Assembly (NCBI RefSeq): GCF_016888445.1
Contig: NZ_JAFEKF010000001.1
Location: 310,001-374,000 of the forward strand
From: Marinomonas ostreistagni
Lineage (GTDB): Bacteria > Pseudomonadota > Gammaproteobacteria > Pseudomonadales > Marinomonadaceae
Reading direction: 5' to 3'
Length of the DNA stretch: 64,000 nucleotides
This document shows positions 47,335 through 55,442 of the stretch, in pieces. Position numbers and translations under genes: made by a program. Each line of letters begins with the position of its first letter. Within the stretch, counting starts at the first letter, position 1. The notes beneath the pieces were generated by a model. That model worked only from the letters and a program-made list of their open reading frames with translations. It did not search any database and had not been told where the DNA came from.

Positions 47335-48098
47335 CCTTATCAAACTACTCTCTTACGCTTCACACTTATGCGGGTTTTTTGCGTCGTGTTGAGACACCTC
47401 GTTTATCTGAGTTAAATCTAACAGTACATCCAGGGGAGTTGGTGGCGATTATTGGTGGCTCTGGTGCGGGCAAGAGCTTATTGGCGCATTCCATTATGGG
47501 ATTGCTGCCCAACAATGCTAAGCAATACGGGCAAATAGCATTTAAAGGTCATGCGCTGTCAGGTGCTTATCCTGCAGGGGTGCGCGGCCGCCAGATTGCC
47601 TTGATGCCCCAAGAAATCGGTCACCTCGACCCCTTAGCTAAAGTTGGCGCACAAATTCGTTGGGCTGGGCGTCGAGTCGGCCTGACAGACGTAGATCCCG
47701 CTGCATGTTTGGCACAGGTGGGGCTTTCTAAAGCGGTTGCGGATCTATACCCCAGCGCGTTATCGGGCGGAATGGCGCGACGTGTACTGATGGCCTTGGC
47801 AGTGTTGGGCAAGCCAGATCTATTAATTGCCGACGAACCCACAGTCGGTTTGGATAGCGCCAATCGTGAGCAAATACTGCAGCTGTTGCGTGGCCAAGCT
47901 CAGGCGCAGCGCGCGGCACTGGTCATCACTCATGATTTAAGTGCCGTACTGCCGTTGGCGGACCGCGTGGTAATGCTTGATGAAGGCAGACTAGTAGGCG
48001 TAGAACACGCCCATGCGTTTTTAGAAGAGGGCGAGGGGTTGCAGTCTCATCATGCTCGAGCGTTATGGCAGGCGCTGCCACAAAATGGATTCTGTTAA
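47328..48098 (+). CDS. nikD: nickel ABC transporter ATPase NikD
   Basis: A 256-residue ABC ATPase. Walker A is GGSGAGKS near residue 45, the Q-loop is LMPQEIGHLDP, the signature is ALSGGMARR, Walker B is LLIADEPTVGLD, and the switch His is in VITHDLS. It energises import with NikE. The nikE start lies at its end. Confidence 0.92.
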   Translation: MLTLSNYSLTLHTYAGFLRRVETPRLSELNLTVHPGELVAIIGGSGAGKSLLAHSIMGLLPNNAKQYGQIAFKGHALSGAYPAGVRGRQIALMPQEIGHLDPLAKVGAQIRWAGRRVGLTDVDPAACLAQVGLSKAVADLYPSALSGGMARRVLMALAVLGKPDLLIADEPTVGLDSANREQILQLLRGQAQAQRAALVITHDLSAVLPLADRVVMLDEGRLVGVEHAHAFLEEGEGLQSHHARALWQALPQNGFC

Positions 48099-48765
48099 CA
48101 TGCTGCAAGCGAACCATCTTACCGTCGGTTATGAACGCCCATTATTCAGCGAATTCTCACTGTGTCTTGCGCCTGGCGAGTGTGTCGGGCTGTATGGTCC
48201 GTCGGGGACCGGCAAGACCACCCTTGGCCGAGTCTTGTCAGGCTTACATAAGCCGACCGCAGGTAGTGTTTTAGTAAACGCCAAGCCACTGCCCAAAAAG
48301 GGCTTCCGCCCGGTGCAATACCTATATCAAAATCCACTGCAAGCGATGAACCCTCGATGGCGCATTGAGCGCATCCTGACAGAAGTAGCGCCGCTAGATC
48401 ATGACTTGATGCAAATGATTGGCATCGAGCAGGAGTGGCTAAAGCGCTTCCCCCATGAACTGTCGGGCGGTCAGCTGCAGCGGGTGTCGATCTTACGCGC
48501 GCTAGCAGGGCGCCCCGAATACCTGATCGCCGATGAAATCACCGCTTCCCTCGATCCGATCTCTCAAGCCAAACTCTGGCAAGCATTGCAGCGCATCGCC
48601 AAACAGCAGCAAATCGGGGTGTTGGTGATCAGCCACGATCAAGCGTTGTTGAGTAAGGTGTGTAGTCGGGTGCTTAATGGTTTTGAGGGTAATAGCTTTG
48701 ACCATGGCGCTTCACCAGATGAACCAGTACCAACGGAATTGACGCAAGCGTGCGCGTCAGCCTAG
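48085..48765 (+). CDS. nikE: nickel ABC transporter ATPase NikE
   Basis: A ~226-residue ABC ATPase: Walker A GPSGTGKTT, Q-loop YLYQNPLQAMNP, signature ELSGGQLQR, Walker B LIADEITASLD, and H-loop VISHDQ. The start is uncertain: ATG 48085 (MDSVNML) and ATG 48100 (MLQANHLTV) are both in frame, the second being closer to the usual family N-terminus; a further ATG at 48052 would overlap nikD by 47 bases. It is the last gene of the nickel operon. No clear terminator follows. Confidence 0.9.
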   Translation: MDSVNMLQANHLTVGYERPLFSEFSLCLAPGECVGLYGPSGTGKTTLGRVLSGLHKPTAGSVLVNAKPLPKKGFRPVQYLYQNPLQAMNPRWRIERILTEVAPLDHDLMQMIGIEQEWLKRFPHELSGGQLQRVSILRALAGRPEYLIADEITASLDPISQAKLWQALQRIAKQQQIGVLVISHDQALLSKVCSRVLNGFEGNSFDHGASPDEPVPTELTQACASA

Positions 48766-48835
48766 GGGACTTTTAAGTCAATGCTGATCAAAATTTAAGC
48801 TCTTGTAATATAAAGAAATAAATTTAAAAAACTTG

Positions 48836-48863
48836 TTGCGTTCCGAAATGGTTTGCCTATAAT
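48836..48863 (+). promoter_or_regulatory. promoter of the downstream tRNA-Asp/Val pair
   Basis: TTGCGT at 48836-48841 and a consensus TATAAT at 48858-48863 are 16 bases apart, followed by the G/C-rich discriminator ACGCTCC, typical of stable-RNA promoters under stringent control. An A/T-rich stretch lies upstream. Confidence 0.7.
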
Positions 48864-48912
48864 ACGCTCCATCTTCTGACGCAGACAATTGTTTGTGTTT
48901 GTGTTGAGGTTA

Positions 48913-48989
48913 GGAGCGGTAGTTCAGTTGGTTAGAATACCTGCCTGTCACGCAGGGGGTCGCGGGTTCGAGTCCCGTCCGTTCCGCCA
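48913..48989 (+). tRNA. tRNA-Asp (GTC), copy 3
   Basis: Identical in all 77 bases to the copies at 42769 and 43001, with anticodon GTC and encoded CCA. It has its own promoter. Confidence 0.97.
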
Positions 48990-49028
48990 CTTACTTTCAT
49001 CAGTAAAGTAAGTCACCATCTTAAAGAT

Positions 49029-49104
49029 GGGTGTGTAGCTCAGTTGGGAGAGCGTCGCCCTTACAAGGCGAATGTCGGGAGTTCGAACCTCTCCACACCC
49101 ACCA
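49029..49104 (+). tRNA. tRNA-Val (TAC), copy 4
   Basis: Identical in all 76 bases to the tRNA-Val copies before the nickel locus, with anticodon TAC and encoded CCA. Confidence 0.97.
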
Positions 49105-49225
49105 TCTTTTGTTAGATTTCCCTTATCTATCTCCCCAGTATTTCGTACACTCAAGTTTATTTTATTTCACTCCTTTTGCTCTGCATCCAGATCGTTTTTT
49201 GAATTCTATATTCTCAATTCTGCTC

Positions 49226-49255
49226 TTAGGCACTAGCACGCAAAAATGCTACACT
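49226..49255 (+). promoter_or_regulatory. candidate promoter for the OsmC-YcaO gene
   Basis: TACACT at 49250-49255 preceded by TGC forms an extended -10 (TGCTACACT); TTAGGC at 49226-49231 is a weak -35 with an 18-base spacer. The start codon follows 28 bases later. Confidence 0.45.
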
Positions 49256-49283
49256 GCGCGCCAAATACATCTTGGAATGCCCC

Positions 49284-51479
49284 ATGGAAATCAAAGTAAA
49301 TTTTTTAGACAACTTACGCCTCGAAGCCAAGTTTGACGACTTCACCGTCGTCGCTGACCAACCGATTCGCTACAAAGGGGACGGCTCTGCGCCAAGCCCG
49401 TTTGATTACTTCTTAGCATCGTCGGCCTTGTGTGCGGCGTACTTTGTGAAGGTTTACTGTAAAGCGCGTGACATTCCGACCGAAGACATTCGCTTGTCGC
49501 AAAACAACATCATCGACCCTGAGAATCGCTATAACCAAACCTTCCAGATCAATGTCGAGCTGCCTGAGTACATTAGCGAAAAAGATCGCCAAGGCATCCT
49601 ACGCTCGATCGATCGTTGTACCGTGAAAAAAGTGGTGCAGCAGGGGCCTGAGTTTAATATCGAAACCGTAGCAGACTTGGATGCGGGCGCTTCGTTAATG
49701 GCGATGGCGCAGACAGACGCCGAAGCCAAAACCACGATTTTGGGTAAAGATTTACCTTTAGAAGAAACCATCGCCAATATGTCGGGCTTATTGGCCGACT
49801 TAGGCATGAAGATCGAAGCAGCGTCTTGGCGCAACATCGTGCCGGGCGTATGGTCGCTACACCTGCGTGATGCCGCCTCACACATGTGCTTTACCAACGG
49901 CAAAGGTGCCACCAAAGAGAGCGCCTTGTGCTCGGCGTTAGGTGAGTTTATTGAGCGCGCCAGCTGTAACTTCTTCTACAACGATCAATACTTTGGTGAA
50001 GAGCTGGCCAATGCCGAGTTTGTGCATTACCCAACGGAAAGATGGTTCCCGCTGACCGAAGACGACTCTCTACCTGAAGGTCTGCTAGACGATTACTGCT
50101 TGGACATCTTCGACCCTGAGCAAGAGCTGCAAGGCTCACACCTGATCGATACCAACTCAGGCAACATTGAGCGCGGTATCTGTGCGATCCCTTATGTGCG
50201 TCAATCGGATCAAGAGACGGTGTACTTCCCATCGAACCTGATCGAGAACCTATTCTTAAGTAACGGTATGAGTGCTGGCAACACACTACCTGAAGCCATG
50301 GTGCAGTGTTTGTCTGAGATCTTTGAGCGCGCGGTGAAAAAGCAAATCATTGAGCAAGAGATCGTCTTGCCAGATGTGCCCATGTCAGTGCTTGAGCAAT
50401 ACCCAAGCATCTTAGAAGGCATCAAGAGTTTAGAAGACAATGGCTTCCCTGTGGTGGTGAAAGACGCGTCCTTGGGCGGTCAATTTCCGGTGATGAACGT
50501 CACCTTGATGAACCCACGTACTGGCGGCGTATTTGCTTCGTTTGGGGCGCACCCAAGCTTTGAAGTAGCGCTAGAGCGCAGTTTAACCGAGCTGCTGCAA
50601 GGGCGTAGCTTCGAAGGTCTTAACGATATTCCATTACCGACGTTTAATTCGTTTGCGGTACAAGAGCCGAATAACTTCGTTGAACACTTTATTGATTCGA
50701 CCGGTGTGATCTCATGGAAATTCTTTAGCGCCAAGGCGGATTACGAATTCTGCCAGTGGGATTTCTCAGGCACTACTGAAGAAGAGCGCGATGGCCTGAT
50801 GGGCATCCTTGAAGACATGGGCAAAGAAGTCTACATGGCGGTGTTTGATGACCTTGGTGCCAATGCCTGTCGTATTCTGGTGCCGGATTACTCAGAAGTG
50901 TACCCAGCGGACGATCTGATTTGGGACAACACCAACAAGGCTTTGTTGTTCCGTGAAGACATTCTCAACATCCACAAGCTAGACTATGAGGCGCTTGAAG
51001 CGCTGCTTGAGCGTTTAGAAGAAAGCGAGCTGGACGATTACACCGACATTCGCACATTGATCGGTGTCGAATTCGATGAAAATACCCCTTGGGGCCAACT
51101 CGATGTGGGCGAGCTTAAGCTGATGCTGTATTTAGCGCTTGGCATGCACGAAGAAGCCAAAGATCAAGTCGAAGCCTTCTTAAGCTTTAACAACAATACC
51201 GTGGAGCGCGGCTTATTTTATCAAGCAGTGTTGGCGGTACTGGAAATCACCCTAGATGACGAGCTGGCACTGGAAGACTTCGTGGCGAATCTGTCGCGCA
51301 TGTTTGGTGAAGAGGTGATGCAAAACGTCATCGGCTCGGTGGCAGGCTCGGTTAAATTCTACGGACTGACCCCGACTAATATGAAGCTTGAAGGCCTCGA
51401 TCGTCACCAGAAACTGATCGAAAGCTACAAAAAACTGCACGCGCACCGTGCCAAGCAAGCGGGCATTTCGCTTGCCTAG
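49284..51479 (+). CDS. ycaO: OsmC-YcaO fusion protein
   Basis: A 731-residue protein joining two domains that are separate proteins in many bacteria. Residues 1-140 are OsmC-like, with the two expected redox cysteines at C50 (SSALCAAYF) and C112 (RCTVKKVV). Residues about 165-545 are the YcaO ATP-binding domain: CFTNGKGATKESALCSALGE, SNGMSAGNTLPEA, LSEIFERAVKKQII and GAHPSFEVALERSLTELLQGR. The last ~180 residues are helical, TPR-like as in E. coli YcaO. E. coli YcaO lacks the OsmC part and has been linked to beta-methylthiolation of ribosomal protein S12 by RimO. No peptide substrate gene is nearby, so a RiPP role is not supported. ATG 49284 is preferred; GGAATGCC precedes it. Confidence 0.9.
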   Translation: MEIKVNFLDNLRLEAKFDDFTVVADQPIRYKGDGSAPSPFDYFLASSALCAAYFVKVYCKARDIPTEDIRLSQNNIIDPENRYNQTFQINVELPEYISEKDRQGILRSIDRCTVKKVVQQGPEFNIETVADLDAGASLMAMAQTDAEAKTTILGKDLPLEETIANMSGLLADLGMKIEAASWRNIVPGVWSLHLRDAASHMCFTNGKGATKESALCSALGEFIERASCNFFYNDQYFGEELANAEFVHYPTERWFPLTEDDSLPEGLLDDYCLDIFDPEQELQGSHLIDTNSGNIERGICAIPYVRQSDQETVYFPSNLIENLFLSNGMSAGNTLPEAMVQCLSEIFERAVKKQIIEQEIVLPDVPMSVLEQYPSILEGIKSLEDNGFPVVVKDASLGGQFPVMNVTLMNPRTGGVFASFGAHPSFEVALERSLTELLQGRSFEGLNDIPLPTFNSFAVQEPNNFVEHFIDSTGVISWKFFSAKADYEFCQWDFSGTTEEERDGLMGILEDMGKEVYMAVFDDLGANACRILVPDYSEVYPADDLIWDNTNKALLFREDILNIHKLDYEALEALLERLEESELDDYTDIRTLIGVEFDENTPWGQLDVGELKLMLYLALGMHEEAKDQVEAFLSFNNNTVERGLFYQAVLAVLEITLDDELALEDFVANLSRMFGEEVMQNVIGSVAGSVKFYGLTPTNMKLEGLDRHQKLIESYKKLHAHRAKQAGISLA

Positions 51480-51507
51480 CGAGCAACCCTAACTGGCTCA
51501 AGCTAGA

Positions 51508-51532
51508 GGCGGGCGCACCCGTGGCGCTCGCC
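51508..51532 (+). terminator. G/C-rich hairpin after the OsmC-YcaO gene
   Basis: GGCGGGCGC and GCGCTCGCC pair over nine bases (one G-T) around ACCCGTG, 28 bases after the stop codon. There is no T run, so it is a structure or weak terminator. Confidence 0.4.
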
Positions 51533-51562
51533 CTAGACAAAGCCAATCTTGTTGTGCCTTAA

Positions 51563-51582
51563 TACTGTTTATTTCAACAGTG
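51563..51582. promoter_or_regulatory. LexA box (SOS operator) of dinB
   Basis: TACTGTTTATTTCAACAGTG matches the gammaproteobacterial LexA consensus CTGT-N8-ACAG with flanking TA and TG. It ends seven bases before the dinB ATG, so LexA would block initiation or early elongation. Confidence 0.9.
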
Positions 51583-51589
51583 TTTGACT

Positions 51590-52669
51590 ATGACCAACCC
51601 TGAGCCACGCCAACGAAAAATCATTCATATCGATATGGACGCTTTTTTTGCGTCGGTCGAGATGCGTGATGAGCCTAAGTACCGCGATATTGCGTTGGCG
51701 GTGGGTGGCAGTGAGCGTCAGCGTGGTGTGATCAGTACCTGCAACTACGAAGCACGCAAATACGGCGTGCGTTCGGCCATGTCCACCGCTTGGGCCAAAA
51801 AGCTGTGCCCGCATTTGACGGTCGTGCGTGGGCGTATGCAGGTTTATCGTGAGATTTCCCAAAGCGTACGCGCCATTTTTGCGCGCTATACCGATCTAAT
51901 CGAGCCGCTATCGCTCGATGAAGCTTATCTGGATGTGACCGACTGTCAGCAATTGCACGGCTCGGCCACACTTATTGCAGAAGCCATTCGTAATGATATT
52001 CGCAACGAGCTGAACCTGACTGCGTCCGCAGGCGTGGCGCCGATTAAGTTCTTGGCCAAAATCGCCTCGGATCTGAATAAGCCCGACGGTCAATTCGTCA
52101 TCACGCCCAACGAAATGCAGTCGTTTATCGATACCTTGCCGCTGGAGAAAATCCCTGGGGTAGGTAAGGTCAGCCTACAAAAGCTGCAGCAAGCGGGTTT
52201 TTTCGTTTGTGAAGATATTCGTAACACTGACTACTTAGCGCTGACACGGCGCTTTGGGCGTCTTGGCCATTCGCTTTGGAATCGCAGCCATGGCGTGGAT
52301 AATCGCGAAGTCACCCCCCATCGCCAGCGTAAATCCGTCGGCGTCGAACGGACCTTTCCGACCAATATTTCCACCTTTGATGAATGCTGGCAGATCATTG
52401 AGCATAAGCTTTTTCCGGAGCTTTACGAGCGCTTAGGCAAAGCTTCGCCGGATTACTCGATCACCAAGCAGGGCATCAAAGTCAAATTCGCCGACTTCCA
52501 GCTTACCACCATTGAGCACGTGCATGGCCGGCTGGATTTGCCATACTTTCGCGAGCTGCTGCAAGAGGTATTAACCCGCCAAAATGGCCGTGAAATCCGC
52601 TTGCTTGGGCTCAGTGTGATGCTCAAACCCGAAGACGAATTAAGGCAACTGCCGCTAGAGCTTTTCTAG
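51590..52669 (+). CDS. dinB: DNA polymerase IV
   Basis: A 359-residue Y-family translesion polymerase. The palm starts KIIHIDMDAFFASVEMRD with the first metal Asp pair, and SLDEAYLDVT carries the second Asp-Glu. Helix-hairpin-helix IPGVGKVSLQKL follows at about 185, and the little-finger domain from about 240. I use ATG 51590; a TTG at 51584 is in frame but overlaps the LexA box end. It is SOS-regulated by the box just upstream. Confidence 0.95.
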   Translation: MTNPEPRQRKIIHIDMDAFFASVEMRDEPKYRDIALAVGGSERQRGVISTCNYEARKYGVRSAMSTAWAKKLCPHLTVVRGRMQVYREISQSVRAIFARYTDLIEPLSLDEAYLDVTDCQQLHGSATLIAEAIRNDIRNELNLTASAGVAPIKFLAKIASDLNKPDGQFVITPNEMQSFIDTLPLEKIPGVGKVSLQKLQQAGFFVCEDIRNTDYLALTRRFGRLGHSLWNRSHGVDNREVTPHRQRKSVGVERTFPTNISTFDECWQIIEHKLFPELYERLGKASPDYSITKQGIKVKFADFQLTTIEHVHGRLDLPYFRELLQEVLTRQNGREIRLLGLSVMLKPEDELRQLPLELF

Positions 52670-52810
52670 GCTGTACCAATAGAGCGATAGAAGGATTGAG
52701 TCGGTACAGACGCATCTGTCCCTATTCATTTTGCAAAAGTGTGTGCCTGTCTCGCTTTACGCATCCTGTTTACCATGTGAACAGATGTTTGAGTGAATAG
52801 AGGTAATACA

Positions 52811-53830
52811 ATGGGATGGGATTTGATCACCGTGAGCGCCTTATTGTTGGCGATCGGTTTAATTAGCTACGTCGTGCTGGATGGCGTCAGTCTAGGTAGT
52901 GGCATCATGCTACCGACGCTGCGCAAAGCGTCAGCCAAAACCACCTTTGCACGCAGCTTTGCGCCAGTGCATTTAAGCAATGGTCTATGGCTACTGATGT
53001 GTGCATTGGGTTTGATGATCGCCTTTCCAGCAGCGTTTCAAGTGTTGCTAGAAGCGCTCACGATACCGATCAGCGTGATGCTGGTCGCTTGGTTGGTGCG
53101 TGTTTGGTCTGGGCAAAAGCTGCTGCGTACGAGTGCTGAGCAAGGGTCGTCTTACTATGCCTTGTTTAGCATTAGCGCGCTGGTGATCGCCCTTAGTCAA
53201 GGCATGATGCTGGGCGCTGTGATCCAAGGTATGACGCTTGAGGGCACACAGTTCGTCGGTGGCGTATGGGATTGGCTGACATGGTTCAGCGGTCTGACCG
53301 GCATTACTGTGGTCTTGACCTATGCCTTGCTAGGTGTGACGTGGTCGCTGTTTGCTGTGCCGGACACAAACCTAAGAGCCACTTTGCGCGCCTATTCTCG
53401 TCACGTATTGGTGTGGTGCGGTTACGCATTGATGGCGCTGCAGTTAATCATGCCATTTTTAACCGATGCTCTAAGAGAGCGCTGGTTAACCCTGCCAAAC
53501 TTCTTCCACATGGGCTTTGTCCCTATGCTGGCGCTGATGGCCTATGTGTGGGTGTACTATGTGATTCGTTTTTCAGAGTGGAAGGTCTGGCCGTTTGGTA
53601 TTGTGTTGCAGGTCGTCGGCACGGCTTACTTCACCTTGGTGACAAGTCTGTGGCCGGCGCTGGTTCCGCCAAGCCTCACGCTGGCAGATGCCGCGGCAGC
53701 CTCGTCTAGCTTGAGCCTAATGCTGTGGTCTGCGGTGATTATCGTACCGGCATTGATCGCATTCAGTCTGTGGCGTCATCTTGGCTTTTATCGTCCTAAT
53801 GCGGGTGCTAAATACGCCTACGTTTCTTAG
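52811..53830 (+). CDS. CydB-like cytochrome bd oxidase subunit II, orphan
   Basis: A 340-residue membrane protein with about eight or nine hydrophobic helices. The N-terminal helix reads LISYVVLDGVSLGSGIMLPTL, a variant of the CydB signature VLDGFDLGxG in which Phe-Asp is replaced by Val-Ser. LSNGLWLLMCALGLMIAFPAAF matches the GNEVWL-type loop and second helix. There is no cydA gene for the haem-binding subunit I next to it, in this window. AGAGG precedes ATG 52811. It could pair with a distant subunit I, act as a CydB paralogue with another role, or be a remnant. Confidence 0.72.
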   Translation: MGWDLITVSALLLAIGLISYVVLDGVSLGSGIMLPTLRKASAKTTFARSFAPVHLSNGLWLLMCALGLMIAFPAAFQVLLEALTIPISVMLVAWLVRVWSGQKLLRTSAEQGSSYYALFSISALVIALSQGMMLGAVIQGMTLEGTQFVGGVWDWLTWFSGLTGITVVLTYALLGVTWSLFAVPDTNLRATLRAYSRHVLVWCGYALMALQLIMPFLTDALRERWLTLPNFFHMGFVPMLALMAYVWVYYVIRFSEWKVWPFGIVLQVVGTAYFTLVTSLWPALVPPSLTLADAAAASSSLSLMLWSAVIIVPALIAFSLWRHLGFYRPNAGAKYAYVS

Positions 53831-53859
53831 CCGCCGAGAACATGATAAATGCGGCGTTG

Positions 53860-55275
53860 CTAGGCAGGTTGGGCTAGCAAAGTGTCCAATAATGTCTGTA
53901 GCGCCGCTTGTCGCCCCGCCGTTAAAGGCTGCGAAAAGCTAACACGCAAGTGATGCTGATACAGGCCATGCGCCGAAAACAGTACCCCAGGCGTCAGCAC
54001 AATGCCTTGTTCACGCAGCGCCTGATAGTGCCGCTGTGTGTTGATATGAGCGGGCAACTCCACCCAACAACTCAAGCCACCTTTTGGGTGGCTAAACTTA
54101 ATACGCTCGCCCCCCAAACGCTCAAGCTCAGCCAGCAGTTGCTCGCGTTGGCTTTTAAGCTGCTGACGAAACTGCTGCACGTGGCGCTTAAAATGCCCTT
54201 GGCGGATAAACTCAGTGAGCCCTTGCTGTACCGCCTGCGGGCTCGCCAGTTGTGTGATTAGTTTTAACTGCTCAATCTTGCCTTGTAGCTTGCCGCCTGC
54301 GATCCAACCAATGCGCAGATCCCGTGATAAACATTTGGAAAACGAACCACACAAAATAACGCGTCCTTGCTGGCACAGGCTTTTAAGTGGCGGGCAGGGC
54401 GCTTTTTGAAAGCCAAGCTCGCCATAGATATCGTCTTCGATAATATAAAAATCCTGCGTCTCGGCCAGAGCCACTAAGCGCTGCATCGCCGCAGCTGGCA
54501 TTTGTGCGCCAGTCGGCGTATGAAAGTTGGGCGTCACCAAACACGCTTTGATCGGCCATTGAGCGATCTTTTGTTCTAGCTCATCGATGTCTAATCCTGT
54601 GTCGGGATCACAGGCAATCTCAATAACTCTAAGCCCAAGCTGCTCTAGCTGCTGCAACGCGCCATAAAACGCCGGCGACTCGATCGCCACCGTATCACCA
54701 GGCTGGCAAGTGGCCATCAAGGCCAAAAATAACGCATGCTGACAGCCTGCGGTGATGCACAGATCTTCGCTCGACAGCGTTGTCTCTCGTTGGCGATAGA
54801 GCTCTGCAACAGCTTGGCGTAAGCCTTGGTGGCCTTTGGGCTCATCATAGTAGTGGGCTTTTTTGTCAGGATGGGTGCGCGCGGCTTTGGCGATCATACG
54901 ATTAAGCGTCACCAAATGGGCGCTGGCGGGCGCTGAGGCATCGCTTGGGAAAATATCAAACGCCGCACTGCGCGCCATAATATCGCGAAACAACGCGGGC
55001 ACGTTGACTGGCGCTGGCATCGAAGGCGTCGTGACTTTTTGTGGCGTGCTGTCGTGCATGCGGCTTTCGCTAACAAAGTAGCCGGATTTTGGCACCGCAT
55101 AGATCAAGCGCTCAGCTTCGAGCGACTGCAGCGCGTGAGTCACCGTGGCTTTTGACAAACTGTGCAGCTGACACAAGGTGCGCACCGAAGGCAGCTTTTC
55201 ACCCGCTTGATAACGCCCCGACTCAATCTGCTGGCGCAAATGCGCTTCAAGCGCTTGGTAACGAAACGTCGTCAT
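53860..55275 (-). CDS. MocR/GntR-type PLP-dependent regulator
   Basis: A 471-residue fusion of a GntR winged helix (residues about 3-70: YQAGEKLPSVRTLCQLHSLSKATVTHALQSLEAERLI) with a fold-type I aminotransferase-like domain (about 105-471). The PLP lysine lies in CGSFSKCLSRDLRIGWIAGG. MocR proteins usually sense amino acids, amines or vitamin B6 and activate or repress a divergent gene. The divergent neighbour here is gamma-glutamyltransferase, 167 bases away, which makes it the likely target; that is inference. Confidence 0.88.
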   Translation of the reverse strand: MTTFRYQALEAHLRQQIESGRYQAGEKLPSVRTLCQLHSLSKATVTHALQSLEAERLIYAVPKSGYFVSESRMHDSTPQKVTTPSMPAPVNVPALFRDIMARSAAFDIFPSDASAPASAHLVTLNRMIAKAARTHPDKKAHYYDEPKGHQGLRQAVAELYRQRETTLSSEDLCITAGCQHALFLALMATCQPGDTVAIESPAFYGALQQLEQLGLRVIEIACDPDTGLDIDELEQKIAQWPIKACLVTPNFHTPTGAQMPAAAMQRLVALAETQDFYIIEDDIYGELGFQKAPCPPLKSLCQQGRVILCGSFSKCLSRDLRIGWIAGGKLQGKIEQLKLITQLASPQAVQQGLTEFIRQGHFKRHVQQFRQQLKSQREQLLAELERLGGERIKFSHPKGGLSCWVELPAHINTQRHYQALREQGIVLTPGVLFSAHGLYQHHLRVSFSQPLTAGRQAALQTLLDTLLAQPA

Positions 55276-55442
55276 AGTGGCCCCTTAGCTGTCACAACCG
55301 AATAATCTGAGCCTATGTTAGCGCACTTTTTTAAATAACGGTGCATCTGTATCGGTTTTAGGCAGACCCTTGGCGTAAAAATGTCTTACCATGGCCTATC
55401 GCGCGTAACACAAGACGCCAGATCAACAGAAGGACAACAGTG
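55276..55442. promoter_or_regulatory. divergent regulatory gap between MocR-type gene and ggt
   Basis: The 167-base gap must hold both promoters. CGGT recurs in direct orientation (within AACGGTGCA and ATCGGTTTT, around 55338-55360), a loose match to the direct-repeat pattern MocR regulators can use. No confident -35/-10 pair was identified. Confidence 0.3.

Noticed and set aside
43421-48765. Nickel locus as an integrase-driven genomic island
   Set aside because: No integrase, transposase or truncated tRNA fragment is visible; the flanking repeats are whole tRNA genes, so only homologous recombination is suggested.
44003-48765. Assigning the ABC operon to oligopeptide uptake
   Set aside because: The adjacent NikR with its exact operator makes nickel the better assignment.
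48948-49154. Minus-strand open frame with the same peptide pattern
   Set aside because: Antisense to the third tRNA-Asp and fourth tRNA-Val; not a gene.
49284-51479. YcaO gene as part of an azoline peptide (RiPP) cluster
   Set aside because: No precursor peptide, dehydrogenase or exporter gene lies nearby; the sequence resembles the stand-alone E. coli YcaO type.
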